Source: Dasypus novemcinctus
Lineage: Eukaryota > Chordata > Mammalia > Cingulata > Dasypodidae
Reading direction: 5' to 3'
Length of the DNA: 64,000 nt
Assembly: GCF_030445035.2 (NCBI RefSeq)
Contig: NC_080677.1
Span: 111,407,263-111,471,262 of the forward strand
The notes under the pieces are model-generated. The model worked only from the letters and a program-made list of their open reading frames with translations. It had not been told where the DNA came from and made no database searches. Made by a program: the position numbers and the translations under genes. Below are positions 12,331 through 24,099 of this stretch, piece by piece (positions within the stretch are counted from its first letter, which is position 1; the number at the start of each line of letters is the position of its first letter).

Positions 12331-13520
12331 TCCCAAACTCAAGAGCCAACACAGGGGCCCGGGCAGGTAAAGCAGGTCACACACATGAGTAAAGCAAGCT
12401 GGAGGGGGTGCTGCTTTGCAAACTGGAAAACGTGTGTCCTCTAGGAAGCAGTCGCCATTTAGCTGACATGTCAAATAGAGGTTCAGCGCTGCCAGATATG
12501 CCCATAATTCTACAGAAGTGCAAAAGCCACATTTTAAGTGAGATCTCTTAATCTTTAAATGTTGGCCACTACCAAAACACTCCTTTGCCCTAAATAAAAC
12601 ATAAATGTGATTTGGCTCATGGATTTCCAGTTAACAGCCATGTTTGAGAGCCACCGTTTTAGGTCCAATTTGAGAATCATTAAACTTTAGGATGTCTCTC
12701 AGCCATGCCTAGGAAGACCCTTTCCTTCCATTCTTAGGATCACTTCAGAAAATCCCCAGAGTCTACAAGACAAGCTGCAAACAAGCCAATGATGTCCTAG
12801 ATTGCTAAGCTTTAGCCCTCTGGGTCCTCCTAAAGAGGAGGAAGAAGCCATCTTCTAAAGACTCTTCTAGGTGATTCAGGTCCACTTGCCCACTGCCAGA
12901 TGAGAAGGCACAGTCCCATCACAAGGAAACACACACTCTCGATTCAGAGCAGTCACTGCTAAGAAGAGATGTCCTGTAATATCCTGATATTGCTAAAGTC
13001 CTTAAAGATTCTGAGGAATTAAAAGATTTGAATACCCTACTTCCCTGAGTTCCCAGATCTATAGGAAGAAGATTGCAGAATATCACCACTCACAACATCT
13101 AAAACTTGTCTTTGAGAAGTAGAAAAGGAAAAAATGGGCAAAATTACCCTTTGCAGTTTCTAGAGTCTGTTTCATGGGCAGTGGCTCTTACAAACATCAT
13201 GGAAATACTCCAGTGGCATTTTCCTGGTAAGGAGAGAAGAACATGTAGCAGGAGTCACTAAGCTCCATGTCTAGCCTCACTATTTTCCACTCAAGCAGAA
13301 AAATAAAGAGTTGGCAAGGAGGAGGGTTTAGGAGGGATACCCGCAATCACTCACAATCTCTTCTTTTCTCCTTCTTCCTTTCACACCTCCTTGGGGTCAC
13401 AGTTAGGGCAAAGTTCTTATAAGGAGGTTTGATGACAAGAAAGAAGAAGGGAAGGGGAAACAGAACCCACATTGGCATGGCCCAGATTTGCATAAGGTGG
13501 TCTTAATCTTTCATTCCTCT
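12331..13520. other. No gene seen
   Basis: Unique sequence with no long open frame on either strand. Confidence 0.5.
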
Positions 13521-13532
13521 TAACCAGTTCTT

Positions 13533-14575
13533 TTTTTTTCTTATTTTTGTCTTTATTTATTTTTTAATGTTACATTAAAAAAATATGAGGTCCCGAGGTC
13601 CGCGGTTCAGGCCCCAGGCCTCCTTGACCCGTGTGGAGCTGGCCCATGCGCTGTGCTGATGCGCGCGAGGAGGGCCGTGCCACGCAGGGGTGTCCCCCAC
13701 ATGGGAGAGCCCCACGCGCAAGGAGTGCACCCATTAGGAGAGCCGCCCAGCGCGAAGGAGGGAGCAGCCTGCCGAGGAATGGCACCGCCCACACTTCCCG
13801 TGCTGCTGATGAGGAATGGCACCGCCCACACTTCTCGTGCCGCTGACGACAGCAGAAGCGGACGGGGAGGCAAGATGCAGCAAGGAGACACAGAAAGAAA
13901 AAAAAAACAGACAACCGGGGGAGGGGAGGGGAATTGAATAAATAAAAATAAATCTTTAAAAAAATATATATATATATGAGGTCCCCATGTACCTCCCACC
14001 CCCTAACCCCAGTCCTTCCCCCATAACAACAACCTCCTCCATCATCATGAGACATTCATTGCATTTGGTGAATACATCTCTGAGCACCACTGCACCTCAT
14101 GGTCAATGGTCCACATCATAGCCCACACTCTTCCACAGTCCACCCAGTGGGCCATGGGAGGGCATACAATGTCTGGTAACTGTCCCTGCAGCATCACCCA
14201 GGACAACTCCAACCCCCGAAAATGCCCCCACATCATATCTCTTCCTCCCACTCCCTACCCCCAGCAGCCACCATGGCCACTTTCTCCACACCAATGCCAC
14301 ATTTTCTTTGATTACTAATCACAATAGTTCATGAATAGACTATCAGTAAGTCCACTCTAATCCATACTCTATTCATCCTGTGGACCTTAGAATGGTTGTG
14401 TCCACTCCATATCTATATCAAGAGGAGGCTTAGATTCCACATGGATGCTGGATGCAATTCTCCTGCTTTCAGTCGTAGGCACTCTTGGCTCCCTGGTGTG
14501 GTGGTTGACCTTCTTCACCTCCATGTTAGCTGAGTGGGGTAAGTCCGATAAACCAGAGCATAGGGGTTGCAAGTC
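13533..14575 (-). mobile_element. 5'-truncated L1 (minus) with nested SINE
   Basis: An L1-type 3' UTR inserted in antisense. The poly(T) at 13,532-13,539 is the A-tail of the minus strand. A perfect 12-bp TSD, TAACCAGTTCTT, lies at 13,521-13,532 and 14,576-14,587. The body matches the other three copies of this 3' UTR, including the pyrimidine-rich complement of a G-rich tract at about 13,990-14,025. A DAS SINE (13,595-13,973) sits close to its 3' terminus, so the L1 came first. Confidence 0.8.
13595..13973 (+). mobile_element. DAS SINE, 5'-truncated, nested in L1
   Basis: The body matches the long DAS form seen at 24.5, 42.1 and 60.2 kb: CCAGGCCTCCTTGACCCGTG, GAGCTGGCCCATGCGC, CAAGGAGTGCACCC, and the AATAAATAAAAATAAATCTTT tail. 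It begins at GAGGTCCGCGGTTCAG, so most of the tRNA-like head (A box) is missing. A 12-bp TSD, ATATGAGGTCCC, lies at 13,583-13,594 and 13,974-13,985. The 161- and 130-codon minus-strand frames across it are artefacts of the GC-rich SINE body. Confidence 0.85.
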
Positions 14576-14818
14576 TAACCAGTTCTTAGTGCATTCAACA
14601 TGCTATGCTGCTTGGATCCAGGAACTGAAAGAGAAAGGAATCTAATGTACATGCCAATAAAAAATCCAAATGAAATTAGAATTTTGGTGGAAGCCATTTG
14701 TCAGAAAATCTAGGATTTTCTTAAGATTCCAGAAAATTGGATCAATGTGACCAATGAAGGCCACAGTTAATTCAAGACCAGATACTCATTTAGATTCAGG
14801 ATCATCTAGATGATCTCT

Positions 14819-14917
14819 CTCTCTCTCTCTCTCTAAGGAGGTACCAGGGATTGAACACTGGACCTTGTACATGTGAAGCAGGTGCTCAACTACTAAGCTA
14901 TACCTACTCCCCTGCTA
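14819..14917 (-). mobile_element. Monomeric DAS SINE (minus)
   Basis: Its reverse complement is a tRNA-Ala-like unit: GGGAGTAGGTATAGCTTAGTAG, then TTGAGCACCTGCTTCACATG and the B-box-like TTCAATCCCTGG, ending in CCTCC. The tail region is a (CT)n/(GA)n simple repeat at 14,816-14,834. A 9-bp TSD, ATGATCTCT, lies at 14,810-14,818 and 14,918-14,926. It is a retroposed SINE, not a tRNA gene: the acceptor stem is not paired. Confidence 0.75.
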
Positions 14918-14929
14918 ATGATCTCTTGA

Positions 14930-15540
14930 ATACAGAATTTGTTTTAAATGATAAGCTGGAAATCAAAGAGAAAGGAAAACAAAGAGGAATGGAAACAGGT
15001 TTTAAATGATTGAAACACATTCCCTACCAGTGTATTGAAATTCCAATAACAGCAATCTTGCCTTGGGCTTCCTAAACTGACTCATCAACAGATCCCTTTG
15101 AAAATCTTTTCATAAGGTTTTCCATCTGACATGCCACCCCAATCCCCAACACCCTTAGAGGTTCTGATTCAATCAGTATTTGATGGGGCTAGGGAATCTA
15201 TAATTTTTTAAAGTTCCTCAGGGGAATCCTTGGGTATGCAGGGCTTGGAGGAACCATGAGTCTAACCCATGAGAGTCACAAAATGAAAATATGCAAGTCA
15301 AATGCCAAATTAACCCATCTGGTTTTGCTATTCAAAGAAAAAGAGCCCAAAAACATGCCAATTCATTATGAGTGGCCTGAAAAATACATTTATTTTTTAA
15401 ATGCTTCCTCTCTTAAAAGAGTAAACTGAATTACAGCAGGCTAGCCACATGATGATATTTTCCCCCATGCCAGTTCACAGAGATAATTTAAAACTGAGGA
15501 TCCTTTCCAAAGAAAGAAATCCTAGTCCATGCTCATCAAC
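14930..15540. other. No gene seen; weak MER5-like stretch
   Basis: No gene. A MER5-like stretch lies at about 15,160-15,250 (GGTTCTGATTCAATCAGTATTTG, CTAGGGAATCTATAATTTTT). Confidence 0.4.
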
Positions 15541-15544
15541 ATGC

Positions 15545-15725
15545 TCGAAGGTATTGTGCTGAGCTCATCACATGCATCATCGCACTTAACCATGAGGAAA
15601 GCATCAACATCTCCATTTTGGAGATGAAGAAGTCGCCTCAGAGAGGTTTAAGTCACTTGCGCAAGCTAGTCAGTCAGGGCATTCCAGTTGAATCCAGTTA
15701 ATTACAGAGCCTTCACCCTTAAGCC
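15545..15725 (-). repeat. MIR SINE (minus)
   Basis: ATCTCCATTTTGGAGATGAAGAAG, CTCAGAGAGGTTTAAGTCACTTGC and the following AAGCTAGTCAGTCAGG match the reverse-complement MIR core. Confidence 0.7.
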
Positions 15726-18050
15726 TACAGGATATGGCATCCTTAAACCTTCCCACGCTCACATCTCTTCTTAAGTTTAAGGTCTTTGAACATCACTTAA
15801 CTTCCCCTCTATGTCAATCAAGTCTCTTAAGTAGTTTTGCCAGGTGCTTCCTGAATGCATGAAGGCATGGTTGAGGGTCAACCAAGTAACAGAAGTCGCG
15901 AGGAGAAAAGGGTTCATCCTGGGACAACCTCTTTTCTGGTGAGGGGCAGAGCAGACCCAAGGAGTCTGGACTCATTTGTCCACCATGCAGGAGAATCGAG
16001 AAGCAGGCATTCCAAGAGCTGGGCAAATCAGAGAAGAAACCACAAAGAAGAAAGGAAGGGCAAAAGCCGCTGGGACCCCCTACATATATGCACACCCCAC
16101 CAGGAGATGCTAGACAATGTTTGTGGAGAGTTTGTTGATAGCCTAGATTTTTACTCTTTTGGCTGTTCTGTAATTCAACCTTATGCAATATGTTGAAAAT
16201 GAACCCTGGGGATGGCAAAGAAATAGAGTACCTTTCTTTGTAGCCATAACTAGAGATCTCAAGATCACCCTGACCAAATTAGGACAGAAAGCCTTCATTG
16301 ACGCACTCACGGGTCCCAGGGAGTCTGAGCATGAGCAGATCTAATGCTGTCAAACAAAACATGAAACCAAAGGAAACACCCAGCCAAAAAAGAGCCCTTT
16401 GAATTGATGGCTTCACTCCAGGGCAGCAAGTGGGGAGACAGTAAAGCTAGACAAAGCCTCACTTTGGAAAGTCTCAAAAGAGTTTCTAGGAATGCCGCAT
16501 CTCAAATCCAGTGGGGTTTGTGAGAGGTTTTGGAGAGTCCTGGGTGTTGAATAGTGCTTGGTTGTCATGGTAGGAAAGGGAGTTCTATACTTGCCCAACC
16601 CCTTGTCTTTAATCAAATTAAATCCTAATGCAAAATTAATTCACATTAGAGTTCATTCTAGTTGCAAGATGACTGGGAAAGGATTTATATGATAATCAGA
16701 TAAGCCTAAGACAATTTCAATACATGTAGAGTTCTTAGTTATTTGTTGTTGTGGGTTTTTTTTTTTTAACTTTCCATAATTTTGTATACATTTGGAGATT
16801 TTGCTTGATGGGGAGAGTCCAGGAGATGGGATATGGATGTGGAAACAGACAATGCTGCTAGCAGTGGGAGAGACTGCAGCTGACCAGAAGCCAGGCAGTC
16901 AGCTCTGCTCCTACCACCCAGCCCAGAAAAATATGCTCTGACTCAAAGGTGGACATGTTTTCTCCAAAGACTAAGAAATTTATTGAGCTTTTCAAAAAAT
17001 ACCCAACCTAGCTCTTTTCAAAGCTAGACCTGGGGAGTAAAACACACCCTCGTCAAAGAAAACTGGAATCCCAGGGAGAATAATTGCCCCTATTCGCAAA
17101 ATATTTATTCAGTGCTTGCTCCTTTCTAGGTGTCTTAGGAGAACTGAACTGCCCAAGTGGCTCTGAAGACAGTCAGAATCCCCTGGGGGACCTTAAAAAG
17201 CAAGATATCTGGGCCCCAATCCCTGAGCCTCTGATATATCTGGTCCCTCCAGAGACTTTTGAAATTCGGAGCCTCAGAAGCAGGAAAAACCTTCTAAGTG
17301 AGTGGACACTAAAATACCCCTGGGAGCAGATTTTCTTGATTCTCAGAAGGCCATTTGACTGAGCTACTACCCACTTAGGTGCTCTGGAAAATTGTGAAGT
17401 AGATTGAAGGCAGAGAGGCATCCTTAGCAGTCATGTACACTGTTATGAAGGTTAAATTCCAGCTACATCATTACTATTTTCTCTGGTTTTATAGGGGAAG
17501 CTGTGTGGGGACTAGTTTTTTTGGTTTTTTTTCTTAAAATGATTTTAGAATGCTCAGTTCATTTTGAGGAGAGGCATGCAAGTGACAGTTTTGACATGAG
17601 GTAGATAAAGAAAGAGTAGGAGAAGTAAGACAGAACAGGCAGATGAGCCCTCACTTTCCAAGGATTCTGGTGCAGTTCAGGATGCTGACCCAGACTTTGG
17701 GAAATATACTAGTGTTGGACCGTCCTGTCCTGTTACTACCTTCTCCATGCCTTCAGGCAACATCCCACACCTATATTAGAGGGTGAGCTTTCCCCTGCAG
17801 TGAGTGGACCTTTCCGACCAGGAAGATGAGAACTGGAATATCAGTCCCACTCCACGGCCTGATGATGAGCCCACCCTGACTTTATGGATTGGAGTGAGCC
17901 TTCAAGTCCCCTGGTAAGCGAGGAGGCCCTGGAGGGCAGATGGAAGCCTACAGATGCTGACCTGACTACATTTTGAAGCAGTTTAAGTAACTCTGTATTA
18001 ATTTTCTGTTCCCTTCATTATCCTTGATCTATCAGTAAAGATTTATTGAA
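15726..18050. other. No gene seen
   Basis: Unique or heavily diverged sequence. The frames at 15,814-16,218 (minus, 134 codons) and 15,855-16,196 (plus, 113 codons) mirror each other on opposite strands and have no recognisable domain. A MER5-like block may lie at 17,160-17,300. Confidence 0.4.
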
Positions 18051-18059
18051 AGTGGTAGC

Positions 18060-18660
<601 letters not shown>

Positions 18661-19309
18661 AAACAGGTTAGGCAGTTGTTTACTTGTGGTTTTGCTATAC
18701 TATTGCACTTTCAAAGGGGCCTGGAAGCAAGTTTTTATAGGATTCTTTTGAGGGTGGGTATCAGATCCAAGTCAAGGTAACGGTATTAAGGAAATCTCAT
18801 CTGCATGTTGAATCCATAGTAAGTCAATTCAGATTGATTTCCAAAATGTCAATTAGAAATTCTACTTTATGTAAAAAGGACTTTTAAAACATAGGATCTT
18901 CAATTTTTTAACTCAATGAAACTAGTAAAGAGTAAGAAAAAAAAATGTGAAAGCCTGATCCTCTGTGCTCAGATGGATTTGGGGAAGGGCCTTTTCCATG
19001 TTTGGATTAATGATTAACGGGGAGCACAAGAGTGGGGATGGGAGGGGGGTCAATCAGCATTTCATGAGCTGCAGAAGGCAATTAGTTGATATTTGAAGGA
19101 GATTTGAGTACAACTTAACTGGTAAAAAAAAAAAAACAATGATTTTGGTTTTAACCAAAACACGACTTTATTTTGTACTCAGAAACCACTGAGGTCTGCT
19201 ACACACAATTACTTCCCCCCCGCACCCCAGGTTTCTGGCCGAGACACTTGCTGGGAGTGGATAGTCCATCTCTCAACTGTCACCTTCTAAACCGATGAGC
19301 CCAATGATC

Positions 19310-19800
19310 CACCTTGGCCCTGCACTCATACCACCCACTCCCATTGGACTGCAACCACCACCTCTCTCTTCTGGATCTCAGTACCTCTCTCCTTCTGACC
19401 TCCAGGCCACTTGCACAACCACTCCCCGCACATCTCCATTCAGAATCCCACAGGCATGTCCCCAGCATTTCTGGGACATGGCTCCTTTTCCTGAGTTCCC
19501 TTCCTTTGTTAGAACACTACTGCCCACATGGTCCTCTGTGAGTCAACCGCCTCATCTAATCGTCACCAAGGCCTACGCATGAACCTCCAATCCCCTGCAG
19601 GGCCCTCCCTTCCTTCCCTCCATTCTTCTCAATCCAAGCCTTCATTACCTCCTCCCTGGAGCAACACTAGCCTCCTAAGCGATGCCCCTACTTCAGGTCT
19701 AGCCACCTGCATGCCATCCACCACATCACCAAGAGCGTGGTCTTTCTAAATATTAAGTTGAGTAAGGCTTCTTCCCTGCTGAAACCCTTTCCCCAGCTAA
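19310..19800 (+). repeat. L2 LINE fragment (plus)
   Basis: It contains the L2 3'-region progression: AGCCTCCTAAGCGATGCC ... AGAGCGTGGTCTTTCTAAAT ... CTTCCCTGCTGAAACCCTTTCC. The pyrimidine-rich sequence upstream from about 19,310 is compatible with the same LINE but more diverged. Confidence 0.55.
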
Positions 19801-19897
19801 GCACATCCTACAGCACAAATGACATCTAACACATTTTTTGTTTTGGCTTCCTCCCATCCCTCTCCTCCCATTTCCTTCTCCTGGAGAATGTTCACAC

Positions 19898-19922
19898 ACA
19901 CATGTACACACACACACACGCA
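19898..19922. repeat. (CA)n microsatellite
   Basis: A short interrupted CA run (CACACACACATGTACACACACACACACG). Confidence 0.85.
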
Positions 19923-19984
19923 TGTTTTTCTCTCACAATACCTCATGGGATCCTCCAAGTCACCTCGTATAGCTGTGATATTTT

Positions 19985-20265
19985 TGGTTTGAACGGCCTT
20001 ATAACATTCCACAGTGTGGATGTACCATAAACTGTTCAGTCAATCCCCCATCAATGGACATTCTCTTTAGTTTTACTTTTTTTTTCCTTTTGCCACAAAG
20101 AACAATGCCACTATAAATATCCTTCTTTATTATATCCTTACATATTACTACTGTTGTTTCCATGAGGTAAACTCCCAGGAGCAGGAATTTTTTTTATTAT
20201 ACTAGATATCGCCACTTTGCCGTGTGCATTTTTCCAGCCTTCTTCAAGGAAGCATGGTTAACTCC
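19985..20265 (-). mobile_element. Old L1 fragment (minus)
   Basis: TAACATTCCACAGTGTGGATG, ACTGTTCAGTCAATCCCCCATC, CAATGCCACTATAAATATCC and AACTCCCAGGAGCAGGAATT match the antisense of the distal ORF2/3' region of mammalian L1 (target-site consensus 'attccatagtatggatgtacc'). Confidence 0.7.
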
Positions 20266-20269
20266 CAAT

Positions 20270-22310
20270 GTGGTAAGTGCCACCTTCTTAACTGACCTTA
20301 ACACTTGACAGCTGTCCAGTAGATACTCCTATAACTAAGGGAGGTTATCGCTGGGCAGCCCAGGTGTGTATGGTATGAACTGAGAGTGAGATGAAGGGTG
20401 CCAGAATTACATGCTGAGCTGCTACTGGCTCTGGGGAAGAAAACTCAAGGGAAAGGACGGGGTCAATGGAGAAAAGCCAAAGGGAGGGGTTCATGCTGCA
20501 ATAATGGTGCCCCTGGCTAGGGGACATGTAGCATAGGGGACATGAAAAATAGATAATGCTGAAACATCTCAAAGCTCCCCTCTTCCCAAACCTATTCATC
20601 CTATAATAAGTTTCTGCAGCAGCTCCCAGCATTCCATACCCATCATTTTGGTTTTCTCTCTGTACCACAAAATCATCATTTATTCCTTATCCAAGAGCCC
20701 AGGACCTGTCCAGCAAAGGGAAAATATTTCCCCCAAAGACTTCAGAAACAAAAATCTACTTCCTTTGGGATCTTTGGGATGACTTTGTCTTCTACTTCAT
20801 GTTTTTGGGTGTTGTGTGTGTGTATGTGTGTTTTCAGTTTACAACTCCTTCTTGCTGTCCACCAAGTTTAGAAAATATTGCTTAAGAAAAATCTACCTTG
20901 ATCTGAGGTATGCCCTCTTACACACGGTGTCTCTACTGGATTGGCAGTGTTCTGCAGGCTTTCTTAGCCCTGCATGTGCCCCTGGGCTGCAGCTACAGTT
21001 GGCTCCTGCACTAAGAGAGGGTTCCAACTTCCAGTCCCATCACTGGAGAACTTGGAGACAATGAGCCTGGATGCACGTTCAGGTTCCCATACAAGCTCTG
21101 CAATGTCCTCCACACACTTTCTCTCTCCTCCTTTCCTGGCCAGAAGCAGAAAAGTCAGTGGGGAGATCAGAAGACCTAGGAGATGGTGGAGCTACAAGAT
21201 GCAAGGAATCTGGGTTCCTAAATGCCTGCAGGGTACAGCATTCCCTTGCACGTAGTAACCCTTGTGACGTTTAAACCCGCTGATCTTTGGCGGTTGTTGG
21301 TTATAGAATTAGCATGCCCTAATTAATACACTCTTTGTGAGCAATGCAGCAGAATTAGTCTATAATACAAAAGCAATGCTCATCCATTCATAGGACCTTA
21401 GGTACAAAACAACAGACAGTCCGACAACCAATGCAGAGAGTAAGCTTCACTGGTTTCTGCCACGAGAGTCAGCCAGTCCCATACATGCTCAGAGCTGCTG
21501 TGACAGTCTGGGTGCAGCCAATCCTGCACCCTCTTGACCACTCTCTAGTTTCTCCACCGAAGTAGAGTGCTGGGATCACCGAAGGAAAATGCAATATGAT
21601 TCTAGGTGTCACCTTTCAGAGGGAGTCGTGACAGTCAGCTAAAGTGATTTAAGTCCCGAAAAAACCCCTGTGTCCTTTTAACATCCAAAACGAATCCTCT
21701 TCACCCCAGACATCAATGTTAAATAAACAGAGATTTCCATTAACCTGAACCTCTGTACATTTAATTCAAAAAAAGCAGTGTCACTCTCCTTTAAATGAAC
21801 ATACTAATTAGTGTATTAATAAATAGCTGAATGGAATCAATGAGACATGTAATCAAGGTTTGACCAGAAGTCTTGGTTAGGTTGAACGGGGTGGGGGGAA
21901 GGAGGGAGAGGGGAAAAAATCTTATTAGCAGGTTTGCTGAGGAGGGACATGTAAAATCAATGTCCCACATGCATCAGAGATGCAGCCAAAGCTGACAGTG
22001 TGTGTAAAGCTAAGTGCTTGCCACACTTCCCTACCTTTGACAGGAAAGCTCACAGTGAGAGTTAATGTAACTAGCAGGGAGGAAGTTAATTGGGGCTGGA
22101 AAAGCCATTTAGAGAGTGTGTCCAGATCGTAGCTGGCGAAGTAACCCAGAACCTGAGCACTGGCGAGCTGACTCTTAGACCTTTACTTAAAACTCTGAAA
22201 AATAACAAGCTAGGAGGGTTGATTCATTTCTCAGCAAACACTTGCTCTAAAAGACAAGCCACAGGGGGAACTACTTATTCAGGGGGCTCCTTGTTAGTCT
22301 TAACTCCTTT
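20270..22310. other. No gene seen; AT-rich conserved-looking core inside
   Basis: No coding feature. The AT-rich segment at 21,285-21,870 is listed separately. Short open frames at 20,345-21,274 overlap on both strands and have no domain. Confidence 0.4.
21285..21870. promoter_or_regulatory. Candidate conserved noncoding (enhancer-like) segment
   Basis: Unique-looking sequence without repeat hallmarks, rich in homeodomain-type TAAT cores. It has CATGCCCTAATTAATACA near 21,313 and a perfect 10-bp palindrome, ACTAATTAGT, at 21,803-21,812 followed by GTATTAATAAATA. Clustered TAATTA motifs in gene-poor DNA are common in developmental enhancers. Conservation itself cannot be seen from one sequence. 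Confidence 0.25.
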
Positions 22311-22849
22311 ACAAAGCTTGGTCTAAATTTGGGGGCAAGATGACAGCAGAGTAAGGAGCTCCAAGAGTCGGCTAGTCCTACAAGGCAGTTAGTAGTCAGT
22401 CGGAACTATGTAAATCACCTGTTTGGAGGGCTCAGGAGACCAGAAGAGCATCCTGCAACGTCCTTGGAAGAATGGAAGGAGGAGACCGCCCAGCTGCAGT
22501 GATATTTGGGGTAGAGCACTCCACACGTGGAAGCTAGTGCCCATCCTCCACTGGTGGTGCAAGCCACCTTTGGAGCTACTCCCTGGCTGGAGTTGAAAGC
22601 TCCATTTCCCAAAAATAGGGGAGGAAGAGAAAGTGGGGTACTGGTTTCAGCTACTGATTATAGTAAATTTGGCTGGCTAAAGTCCAGTCCTAAGAACAGC
22701 TAAACTTTGAACCTGTCCCAGTAAGAAAGAGGCAGGTAGCCTCCATCTTAACTCTGCCCCTAGCATGAGGAGAAGCAGGGCTGATTGAAAATCACAGTGA
22801 AGGTGGGGACTGGCCTCTTTCCACTGGGGTCAGATTGCAGCCCTGGCTA

Positions 22850-23870
22850 GGCTCCAACCCTATCTCCAGCAGGGAGGAAGCCAGGGGGACCTGCACCAGC
22901 CTCTCCAGGCAACTTCAAGTGCTTTACAGACAAGACTGTTGGGCAAAACCTGTGGATACATCTCTACCCGCAATAGGATATGAGGTGGGTAGTTCTTCCT
23001 CAACCTCTCCAGGCAACTGCAGCTGCCTTAGGCCCACATGAACTAGATTATTGGGGTTTGCCCAGCCTCTCCAGGCAATTGCAGGCACAATTGGCCTGCA
23101 GGAACTGGATTGTTGGACACATGCCTGGCTCCATCCCCATGCTGACAGGGCAGGAGGGACAGTGTGCCCTCAGCCTCTCTGGGCAACTGCAGTCACTCAA
23201 CCCACATAGACTAGATTATTGCACACATCTGTGGCTCTATCCCCATCCTTAACAGAGCAGGAGAGGGACAGTGCTTCTTTACCCTCTCTAGCACCTGCAG
23301 GTGCTTTGACCCACATGGACGACAGTGTTGGGCACTCCTGTGGATCCACCCCCTCCCTGACAGGGCAGGAGGAACTGTGCTCCCTCACCCTCTCAGGACA
23401 ACTGCAGCTGCTTTTGGCCTGCATGCACTAGATTATTAGACACATCTGTGGCTCTATCCCCTACCCTAACAGAGCAGGAGGAGGGACAGTGCTCCCTCAC
23501 CTTTTCCAGGCAACTGCAGTCCCTTTTGGCCTGCATAGACTAGCTTGCAGTCTGTGGAGGCTCCATTCCTGCACCTTTCAGGGGAGGAGTGGGGCCGGTG
23601 CTTCATCAGTCTACATGGGCAACTGTGGTCAGTTTTGACTCATACAACTCAGTTTGCTGCCCACACCTGCACCTCCATCTCCACTCCAGGCAGGGAAGGA
23701 AGGGGCATGGAGCTTCATCAGTATCTCCAGGCAACAGGTGGTCTTGGCCTGAATAGCTTGGATTACTGCACAGAGTTGTGGATCTGTCCCTACTCCTGGC
23801 AGGGGGAGGTGGGAAAAGCTTCCTAGGTTCCTGGGGCACAGTGGGCAGCTTCAGCCTCCATGGCTTATAG
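22850..23870 (+). repeat. L1 5' UTR monomer array (about 105-113 bp units)
   Basis: About ten imperfect tandem units are marked by the recurring anchor AGGCAACTGCAG (or close variants), near 22,907, 23,011, 23,073, 23,181, 23,291, 23,395, 23,508, 23,616, 23,729 and 23,841. Most spacings are 104-113 bp; one short step of 62 bp suggests a partial unit. Other shared blocks are CTGGATTATTG/CTAGATTATT, GTGGCTCTATCCCC and ACAGAGCAGGAG. By analogy with rodent L1 monomers this array probably held the internal promoter. Confidence 0.85.
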
Positions 23871-24099
23871 TACCAACCACATCTTCAGTTCCTATTCCAC
23901 AACAAGCAAGGGAGAATGGACAAGAAATGGATGAAAATTAGCTGGAAAAATTCAGGTTGGCTAAACATGAGTCACTACAAAGCTCCAAATTAATTTGGAC
24001 CAAGTATCAAAGAGGAGCTGCAGCACAAAGCCAATTAAATAGAAAGCTCTAGACTAAAGAGAGAAAGTAAGCCCAGAATAAATACATCTAGTAAATCAG

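Noticed and set aside
13570..14055. 161- and 130-codon minus frames
   Set aside because: They lie across a DAS SINE; the same translated motif (GSRRPG) recurs at every other SINE copy.
22850..23870. CRISPR-like array
   Set aside because: The repeats are imperfect, contiguous units of about 108 bp with no unique spacers, inside an L1 5' UTR of a mammalian genome.
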